Made by a program: the position numbers and the translations under genes. This document shows, piece after piece, positions 43,145 to 51,501 of a stretch of DNA of 64,000 nt; within the stretch, counting starts at the first letter, position 1, and every line of letters starts with the position of its first letter. The notes under the pieces were generated by a model. That model was not told the DNA's origin, did no database searches, and saw only the letters and a list, made by a program, of their open reading frames with translations. The stretch spans positions 248,001 to 312,000 of the forward strand of contig OY762941.1 of assembly GCA_963666995.1 (NCBI GenBank). Reading direction: 5' to 3'. Source of the DNA: Syntrophobacter sp963666995. GTDB lineage: Bacteria; Desulfobacterota; Syntrophobacteria; Syntrophobacterales; Syntrophobacteraceae.

Positions 43145-44398
43145 TCAGGCAAGTTCCCGCCATCCGGGAACGGCCCTGGCAAATTCCTCCTGGAAGGCAG
43201 GGCGGCGGAGATTGTCCAGCTTGATCTTTACGGCAAATGTTTTCCAGCGGCTTTCGGACTTTAATATGTCCAGATACATATGCCGGACTTTGGCCATCAC
43301 CTGGGCCTGACGGGCATATTCCCTGCGGTCGGCATTGCTTGTCAGGTTTCCGAGCCCGGAGACATAGTAGTTCAGTATTTCTTCGGGAAAACGGCGCTCC
43401 AGTTTCCCCGCCGCTTTCAGCCGATAGCCATCATCCCAGATGGAGACAGCGTATTTCCCCCTGGTAAGAACCGACAGCGCCTGTGCATATTCCTTCCGTT
43501 GCATGTGGATTTTTATCTGTTCCGTCTCCCAGGCATCACACAACCGTTCCAGGACCCTACCTTCGAAAATTTCCCATTCCGCAGGAGTACATATCTTCTT
43601 AAAAGCGTCATATTTGTCGAGGGTAAGCCCGTCCGTGGCCCGGGCAAATTCCAATTCCAGGTATTTTCCTCGATTCCCGGCCACAAGCGCGCGCTCGGCC
43701 AGGAATTGCCGGAGTTCATCCATGCGCCCTTTGCCCTTCGCCAGTCCCTGTTCGGCAACGGCAATCGCCTGTTCCCGCTCGCCCCGGTCCCAGTAATATG
43801 TCGCAAGATCGTGGAAATCAGCACCATATTCCATTCTCAGCCTGCGCAACTCCAGGTACTTGTCACGGTCTCCAATACTCCGATAAATTCCGCGCGCCCT
43901 GGATACCGGCCACTCCTCTTTCATATCCTCGAATGCGCGGGCCAGCAAACGCCGGTCATCCTCCGTGTAACAGGCGCCATATGCGACTTCATACAGATTG
44001 TCGTCCATGCCCGCATTTCCGCTCTTGATGAACGGCAAGACTTCTTCAAGAAGCTCTCTGCGCACATCCTCTTCGATCTTCCCGCCGGCAAGTCTTTTCT
44101 CAATCTGCTGCAGCAAATCGCCCACATGATCCTGCACACTGTAATCTCCGCCGCCATACTGATCCAGGTCCCGAAGGTCCGGGAGGAGTTCCCACCACAA
44201 TGCCCGAATTGCCTCTCCATCCGCGCGCCGGGACTGGTCGGACGTCAGTTGAACGTGCCGTTTTAGATAGGCTATGCACTCCCGCCTCACCTCGGGCCAC
44301 CGTAGCGCAAGCTCGGAAATCAAATCAACCAGCCTCTCCGGTTTTACGTCTCTCAGCAGGTCGGCCAAAGGATCTTCAATCTTTTTCTTTTTACCCAT
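43145..44398 (-). CDS. Helical-repeat protein (TPR-like), function unknown
   Basis: A 417-residue, wholly helical protein with a basic start (MGKKKKIEDP) and repeated helix pairs, including DFHDLATYYWDRGEREQAIAVAEQGL and the ECIAYLKRHVQLTSDQS region. It resembles the DUF6880 or TPR-like proteins found next to SWIM zinc-finger or defence-associated genes, but I do not assign a family with certainty. No membrane segment is present. I use the ATG at 44398; the longer frame to 44551 overlaps the next gene and is not supported. It follows the zinc-ribbon and TOTE-helicase genes on the same strand. Confidence 0.7.
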   Translation of the reverse strand: MGKKKKIEDPLADLLRDVKPERLVDLISELALRWPEVRRECIAYLKRHVQLTSDQSRRADGEAIRALWWELLPDLRDLDQYGGGDYSVQDHVGDLLQQIEKRLAGGKIEEDVRRELLEEVLPFIKSGNAGMDDNLYEVAYGACYTEDDRRLLARAFEDMKEEWPVSRARGIYRSIGDRDKYLELRRLRMEYGADFHDLATYYWDRGEREQAIAVAEQGLAKGKGRMDELRQFLAERALVAGNRGKYLELEFARATDGLTLDKYDAFKKICTPAEWEIFEGRVLERLCDAWETEQIKIHMQRKEYAQALSVLTRGKYAVSIWDDGYRLKAAGKLERRFPEEILNYYVSGLGNLTSNADRREYARQAQVMAKVRHMYLDILKSESRWKTFAVKIKLDNLRRPAFQEEFARAVPGWRELA

Positions 44399-44468
44399 TT
44401 TTGCAGATTCCCATAATTGTTCCAGACGACTCCATACGGCAAAAAACCCCATTGATCCAATGAACGGG

Positions 44469-44948
44469 CTAATGCCGCGGCGGCTTGATACTCGCCCTCC
44501 CATGCGTTCCCGGCGCCTCTCGATCGGGAGGGGCCCAGCCTCCGGGCTCATACTCTAAAACCAGGTACTCCTTGATATCCGCCGTATAATTCCTTATTTC
44601 CTGCATCGTCATCGGCTCGATCATACCTACCTGCCATGCCTTCTTCTCCACCGTTCCTATCACCAGGTACCAATTTCCGACAACATCCGGGTGAGATTCC
44701 GAGAAGATTTCCGCCATGACATGCTCGAGATCATCCTGATGGGCTATTATGAACTCACATTTCGGGCAGTAGCGGCATGTTTTACCCAGGGTAAGGAGGC
44801 CGAATCCATCGATATGAATGAGCAGGGGGAATTTCCTCATGTAGGTGAGCCTGCCGCATTTCGGACACTTGCTCCATCGAAAGTCTTTGTATGGGTTGAG
44901 AGCAAAACGATACCGAGGCGGCAATTTACCCAATCGTTTTTTTGCCAT
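44469..44948 (-). CDS. Zinc-ribbon hypothetical protein
   Basis: A 159-residue basic protein with two zinc-ribbon knuckles, KCPKCGRL and CRYCPKCEF, at about residues 28-35 and 58-67, which would bind one zinc. The rest has no recognisable fold, with an aromatic beta region (VVGNWYLVIGTVEKKAW) and a tail. Its start is only 26 bases from the TOTE-helicase stop and its end is just upstream of the helical-repeat gene, so the three are probably one transcript. Confidence 0.65.
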   Translation of the reverse strand: MAKKRLGKLPPRYRFALNPYKDFRWSKCPKCGRLTYMRKFPLLIHIDGFGLLTLGKTCRYCPKCEFIIAHQDDLEHVMAEIFSESHPDVVGNWYLVIGTVEKKAWQVGMIEPMTMQEIRNYTADIKEYLVLEYEPGGWAPPDREAPGTHGRASIKPPRH

Positions 44949-44974
44949 GAGCGATCAGCTCCTCCCAAGCCGCT

Positions 44975-47578
44975 TTATTCCTCGACTACATATCCAATTC
45001 GTCGGTAGCCGAGACGCCTGCGGTCATACATCTTCGCCAACATTGGGACGTTGAGATCGGCGTAGTCATAGACGATGACCTCCTTCTTGTTTTCATGGAG
45101 GCGGTGCAGCCGCCCGGCATACTGGGCGAGTACCCCCCGCCACGAGACGGGCAACGCCAGGAACAGTGTATCAAGGCGTGCATCATCAAATCCCTCGCCG
45201 AGATATCGCCCCGTAGCGATGATCACCCTTGCCTCATGATCGGATATTTCCATCAGTCTGTCAGTAGTGATTTTTCGCTCTTTCCGCCCCATGCCGCCCT
45301 TCAAGACAATCACATTGGAAACACGGGGAGAAAGCCGGTCAACGAGTAATGAAAGATGTTCCTTGCGCTCCGTTAATACCACAGGACAGCGCCCCAATTC
45401 GACCGCTTCCAGAACATCCTCGACAATCATTTTATTCCGCTGGTCATCAGAGATCAGCGCAGAATAGAGCTCATGTATGGCAAGTTCGTCTCTAAACCTG
45501 AAAATATCGGGGAGCGTGAATGCCGTTTTGCGTACAAGCACTCGGTGCTTAAAGGGTCTTTCGAGAGCCTGCTGCCGTTCATCAACGTGATACCTTATAG
45601 GGCCGCACTGCATGAAAATTATCGGATGATGACCGTCTTTTCTTGTGACCGTGGCCGACAGCCCTGTAACATATCTTGCCCTGGATTGTCTCGCCACGGT
45701 CTCAAAGCTTTTGGCCGAAAGGTGGTGGCATTCATCAACAACCAGGTGCCCGTATTCACCAATGAGGTCATCCACCACACCTTTCCGGAAAAGACTCTGG
45801 ATGATTGCCACATCCACAGCCCCGGCAGCTTTACGTTTTCCGCCACCGATTTGCCCGATCTGGCCGGGACTTAGCCCAAGTAGGGTGCTGAGGCGCGAAA
45901 TCCACTGGTCGAGAAGCTGCCTGCGATGGACCAGCACAAGCGTATTAACTTTGCGTTTGGCAATAAGAGAGGCTGCAATCACGGTTTTCCCAAATGCGGT
46001 GGGCGCGGAAAGCACGCCTATATCGTGGGCCAGCAGTCGATCAGTCGCCAACTGCTGGTCAGGCTTCAGGACCCCGTGGAATCGCATGTCAATTGGCACC
46101 CCACAAAACCGTTCATCGATAAGGACCGCTTCAACCCCCAAAGACTTTAGAAAATCAATAACATCATCCAGGCAGCCTCTCGGGATTCCGATGTGCTTTG
46201 AAAAGTCCTCGCAACAACTGATAACCCTGGGGAGTTGGAATATCGGAAGACGCATCGCCTGGGCCTTATAGAAAGCCGGATTTTGAAAAGCGGCAAGACG
46301 AATCAGCCGGTTTCTTAACGCGGGGGAGAGATCCTCTTTTGCAATATAGATTTGATTTCCGAGGACCAAAGCAAGCTTCTCCGGCAATGGCCCCGGTATC
46401 GGAGGCTCGTTCCTGCGCCTCGACGGCGGGGCAGCCCATGGTTCATCATCTTCTTCATCGACGGCGATCATCCTCACCCCGATTACTCGCCCACGGCCAA
46501 TTGCTTCAGAGACTACGGCTTCAACTTCGCTTCGATCCATGCGGCGGACTGAGGAAAGAAATGCCCATTGGTCGGCATAGGGTCGAAAGGTTTCGTCGAC
46601 GAACAGACTGTTGCCATTTTCTCGGGGTTTTCTCTGTAATGGCAGAGCAATGAGGTTTCCGAAACCACCCTTGGGCATTGTGTCCTGGTTGGGGAAAAAG
46701 CGATCATAGGAGTCCAGGCCGATTTCGGGGCGTTTTTCCATTGCCTCGGTCAAAATGAACGATCCCATCTGTCGTGCCAGCGCCGCAGGAATGGGTGAGG
46801 AGAAAAAAATCCACAAATGTCCGCCGGTTCCAGATCGGGAACGCTCGACGGCAGCAGGCACATTATGCAACTTACAAACCTCTAAAGCTGACCCGATATC
46901 TTCGGTCCACGAACTCTTGTCGAAATCGGCTGCAACAAACCAGCAGGTCTCGTCCAAAAGCAAGGGGTAGACTCCAACAGTGAAGTCACGTTTGGACCTG
47001 CTCAGGGGATCACCCCCGAGAAGATGATTCCTGATAACCTGATCAGTGACGGGAAGAAATTCACGGTTTGAGCACTCGCCGCACTTGATCTTCGGTTTTT
47101 TGCAGAGCGGTCTTATCCATTCGTTTCGACAAGCCGGATGGTATCCAACTTTTCCCGTGTTTGAGCTCTCAAATCTTCTGGGGTAAACATCCTCCCGCCC
47201 CCTGAACAGGTTCCGGAATAAGGCAATCTTTACCTCTGCCGCCGATTCGTTTGTGACCGATACACCCTGATCACCAACCGATTGAATCATACGGTTGTGC
47301 CCGGCCAAATGTCTTTCCTGTTTCAACTGTTCAATCTCTTGCAGAATTGCGGCCCTCCCGGCATCGAGTTCAGCTAACTTTTTCTCGGCAGCAGCCAACA
47401 ATCTGTCCAACTCCGGAGTCGTTCTCACAGCAGTCTCCATATAGAGGCAAGCAAGGATGCGGGGTATCGCAGGATGTTGAAACAGGGGCGGGATCTCTCC
47501 TCCCTCTTCACCACTCCATTTTTTGAAAATCGTTCCTTGACAACTTACGAGACCCAGATTGGAGGGTAATTCTTGCAT
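44975..47578 (-). CDS. TOTE-type archaeo-eukaryotic primase fused to a superfamily II helicase
   Basis: An 867-residue protein. After a short coiled coil comes a zinc-binding stretch (CRNEWIRPLC, CGEC), then an archaeo-eukaryotic primase domain: the metal motif FVAADFDK (DFD at about 218-220), the SxH-type GGHLWIFF and a third acidic site in RFFPNQD. The C-terminal 500 residues are a helicase with LSAPTAFGKTV (Walker A), DECHH (motif II), SATVTRKDG (motif III) and QYAGRLHR (motif VI). This primase-helicase is the core of TOTE conflict systems. I use the ATG at 47578 for its AGGGGCAGGG box; 47638 and 47440 are other possible starts. Confidence 0.82.
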   Translation of the reverse strand: MQELPSNLGLVSCQGTIFKKWSGEEGGEIPPLFQHPAIPRILACLYMETAVRTTPELDRLLAAAEKKLAELDAGRAAILQEIEQLKQERHLAGHNRMIQSVGDQGVSVTNESAAEVKIALFRNLFRGREDVYPRRFESSNTGKVGYHPACRNEWIRPLCKKPKIKCGECSNREFLPVTDQVIRNHLLGGDPLSRSKRDFTVGVYPLLLDETCWFVAADFDKSSWTEDIGSALEVCKLHNVPAAVERSRSGTGGHLWIFFSSPIPAALARQMGSFILTEAMEKRPEIGLDSYDRFFPNQDTMPKGGFGNLIALPLQRKPRENGNSLFVDETFRPYADQWAFLSSVRRMDRSEVEAVVSEAIGRGRVIGVRMIAVDEEDDEPWAAPPSRRRNEPPIPGPLPEKLALVLGNQIYIAKEDLSPALRNRLIRLAAFQNPAFYKAQAMRLPIFQLPRVISCCEDFSKHIGIPRGCLDDVIDFLKSLGVEAVLIDERFCGVPIDMRFHGVLKPDQQLATDRLLAHDIGVLSAPTAFGKTVIAASLIAKRKVNTLVLVHRRQLLDQWISRLSTLLGLSPGQIGQIGGGKRKAAGAVDVAIIQSLFRKGVVDDLIGEYGHLVVDECHHLSAKSFETVARQSRARYVTGLSATVTRKDGHHPIIFMQCGPIRYHVDERQQALERPFKHRVLVRKTAFTLPDIFRFRDELAIHELYSALISDDQRNKMIVEDVLEAVELGRCPVVLTERKEHLSLLVDRLSPRVSNVIVLKGGMGRKERKITTDRLMEISDHEARVIIATGRYLGEGFDDARLDTLFLALPVSWRGVLAQYAGRLHRLHENKKEVIVYDYADLNVPMLAKMYDRRRLGYRRIGYVVEE

Positions 47579-47839
47579 CCCTGCCCCTCTGGTGGGTTCA
47601 GGAACATGGTCCCCCCTGCAGGAGGCACATCTGATCATTCCCCTTATTGACGTAGACCATAAAAGAGTACATACACGAAGACCCTCATCTTTCCTGCTCT
47701 CTGTCGGGCAATGGACAGGTAGGCCGTTCTCAGAGAGTAGCGGATTTCACGTCTACTGACAATGGGGCGCAGATCGGGAGGGGACAGCTTTTTGCGTCAG
47801 AGAAAACCCGGAGTGGGTTGCTCGCCCCTTCATAAAGTA

Positions 47840-48073
47840 TCACTCGGCAGTGGGAACGAGCGTGGGAACGAGCGCCCAGGGCTTTGTGCGATCTGGGTGG
47901 TTGCAGGGTTGTGGTGGGCCGGTCCGAAAACCTCCTAACGAATGTCTAAAGCCAGGGTAATCCCATTGCAGGAATTGCCCGCAGGAACATCTACGCTCCG
48001 CATGAGTTCCTTGCGTGGGGTCAATCTGGTAATCAAATTCGGATTCACACTTCGGACAGCGCAATTTTTGCAT
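47840..48073 (-). CDS. Small zinc-ribbon protein
   Basis: A 77-residue protein with one zinc ribbon, CPKCESEFDY then RCSCGQFL, both pairs of cysteines present. GAGGTG lies five bases before the ATG. The last residues (ALVPTLVPT) are encoded by the hairpin repeat GTGGGAACGAGCGTGGGAACG at 47850-47874, the same repeat family as in 14467-14491 and 20918-20945. So either the repeat has been inserted and used as a C terminus, or the coding frame is a chance one. Function is unknown. Confidence 0.6.
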   Translation of the reverse strand: MQKLRCPKCESEFDYQIDPTQGTHAERRCSCGQFLQWDYPGFRHSLGGFRTGPPQPCNHPDRTKPWALVPTLVPTAE

Positions 48074-48182
48074 TCCATCACCTCATTGATGCCTTGTGTG
48101 ATCGCTGCTAACTGACAGGCTGAAACATTTGGTTACTCCAACTGGATAAAATTACAACATGAGCTGATTATGTACCATGCTT

Positions 48183-48950
48183 CTAATACGGATTCCCTGA
48201 TTGAACAAATTCGAACTTGACCGTCTTCGTTTTATAAAGGTAGCAATTAATTAACTCTACAGAATCTAAATCGAACAATACGACATTTAGATCTTCACCC
48301 AAGCTGCTATTATACATAATCCCATCGAAACCATTATTTTTAAAAAGCTCAGCAATTATCTGTGTTGGAATATAATCTGCTATATGATCACTTGGATTTA
48401 CAGGTTTTGAGAATGCACTGCTGATATGATACCAAACAGCATGCTCACGCTCTAGAGGAGTAGGTTCAGCAAAGTGGTGTATAATTTTCTGCTGATCTGA
48501 GGAGCAATTTACAAGTACTAAATCGCGAAGAGTCTTGAATTGTCCTACTGAAATTAAAGAACCGACCCATGGGCGAACCTCAGACATCGCTGTGTCTTTG
48601 CCTCTTGAGAGATATATGTACGGAATGCCTTTTGGGTTTGCACGTCCTTCCGACGCTCTTCCTAGACAAGGTTTCATCCGTTCAGGAGGGTGTGGACATT
48701 CAATATCTGCGACATACTCTTTATAATTTGACGGCGATTCCAGGTCCTGCTGATACAGTGGCCCCAAGTCATGGCCAAGTTGTGCCCGCCATAAGTACCT
48801 TTTTTTAGGTAGAGGCTCTTTGCGAGCTTTTCCTGTAACCAATATGGCATCAAGGAATTCTTCAGTTTCTGCGTCACGGATATAACGGTTTTGGCTTTTT
48901 ACATGATGCTCGAATCTACGGTAGCTAAGCCATGATTTGAACTGAGCCAT
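48183..48950 (-). CDS. RES-domain protein (possible NAD+-degrading toxin)
   Basis: A 255-residue protein with the RES-family pattern: the R (YLWRAQLG), the E (TAMSEVRPW) and the S (ISSAFSKP) of its signature, plus NPKGIPYIYLSRG and the conserved ending VVLFDLDSVELI. RES toxins of the MbcT type break down NAD+, usually paired with an Xre-like antitoxin. No such antitoxin gene is adjacent. The DNA here is clearly more AT-rich than the rest of the window, pointing to horizontal transfer. The ATG at 48950 has AAGGA seven bases upstream and is preferred to 48983. Confidence 0.75.
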   Translation of the reverse strand: MAQFKSWLSYRRFEHHVKSQNRYIRDAETEEFLDAILVTGKARKEPLPKKRYLWRAQLGHDLGPLYQQDLESPSNYKEYVADIECPHPPERMKPCLGRASEGRANPKGIPYIYLSRGKDTAMSEVRPWVGSLISVGQFKTLRDLVLVNCSSDQQKIIHHFAEPTPLEREHAVWYHISSAFSKPVNPSDHIADYIPTQIIAELFKNNGFDGIMYNSSLGEDLNVVLFDLDSVELINCYLYKTKTVKFEFVQSGNPY

Positions 48951-49269
48951 GCTTTGTCCTTCTGCTTGACTGCCGTGGAGCAAAACAATCGGTTCAGAAA
49001 CTACCGTTATAACCTCTCAAACCGCGCCGGACTGGTGGCCGTGCAAATGACAGTGTGCCGGAATGTCACGGTGTCCGAGGTAGACCTGAATTGACCGAGT
49101 GTCCGCGCCCTAGACGGCCTGGGCTTGTTCTCTTCAAGGATTGTGAGGTGTTCGATCTTTTATCGTTGTGTCTAATGTCCACATCTGTAGAAACCGCGTG
49201 AATCACGTGGGGCCTTGGCCGTGGTCGCAATAAATTGCCAGTCCATTTATGTATCCGCAGGAATCACAG
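48951..49269. other. Intergenic region
   Basis: About 320 bases between two minus-strand accessory genes. I see no gene and no clear terminator. Confidence 0.35.
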
Positions 49270-49899
49270 TTATTCGTTGAGCTTCATGCAGTCCCACTTA
49301 TCGCCCCCTGTGCTTGAGAGGCAAGTAGCGGCGTCTTTACAGGCTTTGAAATCGTCGTAAAGGCCGTGAAATGTCGCGACATGGTCCCATTGCGATGAAT
49401 CTAAGACACCCTGCTTTACGAGTGCATAATCCGGCGAAGAACCAAATCTGCGACCATTTCGGAAGAAATTGGCGACATCATCTGGATCGCGTTGCCTAGT
49501 AATATTACCGTGCTCAGTCTTAGCGACGTAAGTGTACGCAGCCATAGTAGATCCGATGAAAAAGATGGTTGTAAGGAGAACATAGACCCAATAGGACAGA
49601 ATTTGAACAAAATGGCAAAAGCCATGGAAACCACTTCTTTTGGCATGCACATTCTCGTGATACGTTTGATTATAGCAAAACCTCCATAAGATGCCGAACT
49701 GCCCGGCAAGAGTCCCAACAAGAAAAAGAGTACTCAAATATCTCATGCCAAATAATTTTTCAGTATTCAGGAGTACATAGCCACAGATCACAAATTCAGT
49801 GCTGATCACCAGAAAAGTCAACTTCTGCACCAAATCATATGAATGATGTCTGTCAGCTTGGTTTAGGGAAATCACCTTAAGATCCTCATCTGGAATCAT
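49270..49899 (-). CDS. AT-rich hypothetical membrane protein
   Basis: A 209-residue protein that I do not recognise. It has three hydrophobic segments, near residues 25-45 (LTFLVISTEFVICGYVLL), 53-72 (YLSTLFLVGTLAGQFGILW) and 98-122 (VQILSYWVYVLLTTIFFIGS), and a soluble cysteine-containing tail. The codons are AT-rich like those of the RES gene, so it belongs to the same imported region. It has no partner gene beside it. Confidence 0.6.
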   Translation of the reverse strand: MIPDEDLKVISLNQADRHHSYDLVQKLTFLVISTEFVICGYVLLNTEKLFGMRYLSTLFLVGTLAGQFGILWRFCYNQTYHENVHAKRSGFHGFCHFVQILSYWVYVLLTTIFFIGSTMAAYTYVAKTEHGNITRQRDPDDVANFFRNGRRFGSSPDYALVKQGVLDSSQWDHVATFHGLYDDFKACKDAATCLSSTGGDKWDCMKLNE

Positions 49900-50516
49900 T
49901 TTGTTACTCCTGGAAAAGATCGAGCACCTAACGTGTAAGATTGCCCATCTCGACTATCATTACAAATAGCATGATACCCAAAACCCAATAAGTTATTGTA
50001 GCGTTTCCGTATAATCCACGACTAGGGGAGGTTCTCCGTTCCTCTTAACGGGGAAATTTACAACATTTTACCCAATTAGTGAATTCCCATTTGCCGCCGC
50101 ACCCCGCGAATTTCAACCAGGGTGTTATGGGCTGTATATTTCGTGCGCTGCGCGGGAAGGAAGACGAGGGCTCTGCTCGAAACGAAAATAAGAGTGAAAG
50201 TCAGTGAGGAGATGCTCATGCATCTTTTGCTGCTTTGCCATGCCACTTCGACATACCCGAACACGAATTCATTCACCCCGCCCCGTGTAGCATCGCCGCA
50301 AACATAATGTCGGCCTCCTGCCACCGGAGAATCTTCACAATCCGCTCTTCGCCGAATCGGCCTCTCTTCCTATCCATGCTCCCTGAATCCGGACCGAAAT
50401 TGACACCCGTTGCCGATTTTGCTATGAATAAAGGGAAGAGCCGTGCGGGATTGCCCACGGACAGGCCAAGGCATCCCCGGATGCCTCCCGGTCTTCAGCG
50501 AACAGAGCAGAATCGG
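49900..50516. other. Intergenic region, possible accessory-region boundary
   Basis: About 620 bases with no supported gene. Base composition changes here from the AT-rich accessory genes to GC-rich DNA, so a boundary of the imported region lies in this stretch. I could not find flanking repeats. Confidence 0.35.
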
Positions 50517-50933
50517 ATGAACATGGCCCTGAATTCAGGCGTTCCAACGAGAGTGCGCAGGCACAGCCGAGAAGGAAGAGGATGGACGCTCGCCCGCCAA
50601 ACGGCGATCCTCTTACTCCTGTCCGTTCTTTGCCTTGCTCCCGTCTCGCACGCCCTGGATTCCCACGATTCCACCCAGTTATACCGGTTGAACGGCGTCG
50701 CCTCCCTTGCCTTTCAGGACCGGTTGGCCGGCAGCGTCGTTCCCGCATATGATCTTCGAACATTGGGCGGTTCTCTTCAGCTTTTCACGTCAGCGGCGTT
50801 ATCGGTTCCCGGCCTTCCGGCGGGACAGCCCCCGCGGACATCCTCGATCGAATCGGCCCGGGCGGGATTCCCTGCCCCGATGTTCGTTGATCTGGCAATC
50901 AAGGTCCGTGCCCCTCCCCAATCCTTCTTTTGA
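50517..50933 (+). CDS. Putative exported hypothetical protein
   Basis: A possible 138-residue protein, MNMALNSG at the start, with an arginine-rich lead and a leucine-rich hydrophobic segment resembling a signal peptide (RQTAILLLLSVLCLAPVSHA, about residues 27-46). The remainder is serine/proline-rich and not recognised. The frame is open far upstream, and no strong ribosome binding site is visible, so the start is uncertain. It may be unexpressed. Confidence 0.4.
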   Translation: MNMALNSGVPTRVRRHSREGRGWTLARQTAILLLLSVLCLAPVSHALDSHDSTQLYRLNGVASLAFQDRLAGSVVPAYDLRTLGGSLQLFTSAALSVPGLPAGQPPRTSSIESARAGFPAPMFVDLAIKVRAPPQSFF

Positions 50934-51132
50934 CAGACACCTTCCCTGTCCAAAAATTGTCCTTCGTATGCCGTACCTCAACAGGCCGGCATCGGTGCGC
51001 CTTCATCCTTCCGGCACGAAAATGCGTCCGGGACGGCGATGCGGCGCACAAGAACCGCGCTGAATCGAGCGATTTCGGCGCGATGACATGAATCCGATAC
51101 GAAAGATCGCAGCGGATTCGAAGGAGAGGAAC

Positions 51133-51240
51133 ATGTCGGAAGTCACTTGGGGCGAAATCGCAGGACTGCTGCTGATACTCCTGCCGTTAGTGGTTTTTCT
51201 CTGGCCCGCATTCAGGAAAAAGAACCGGGACCCGGAATAG
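51133..51240 (+). CDS. Tiny membrane protein (35 residues)
   Basis: An ATG at 51133 is preceded by AAGGAGAGGAAC (a strong ribosome binding site) and opens a 35-codon frame, MSEVTWGEIAGLLLILLPL followed by VVFLWPAFRKKNRDPE, ending with TAG. It has one hydrophobic helix of about 17 residues and a positive C-terminal tail, as expected for a small inner-membrane protein. No known family is recognised. It lies 262 bases upstream of the RND exporter gene and could act with it. Confidence 0.6.
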   Translation: MSEVTWGEIAGLLLILLPLVVFLWPAFRKKNRDPE

Positions 51241-51501
51241 TCCTTATTCCCTGGTCGCGCCGGGTCCGGCGAAGCGCGGGCTTCCGCTGTCCGTAACCTT
51301 CCCGGACCCGTGCGCCTGTCTTCGATCACTTGGTGGACCGGCTCGACCTGAAGGTGCTTCGTCCCTCCGGAAAGGGAAACGGCGCTCTATCGCCATCCCT
51401 TTCCGGGAGACCTCGGCCGTTCGCATCCGGGGCACACATGTGCGGGGCGCATTCGTATTTTCACACGGAACGGGACCCTATGGGGCCGAGGTTGTGTATA
51501 A

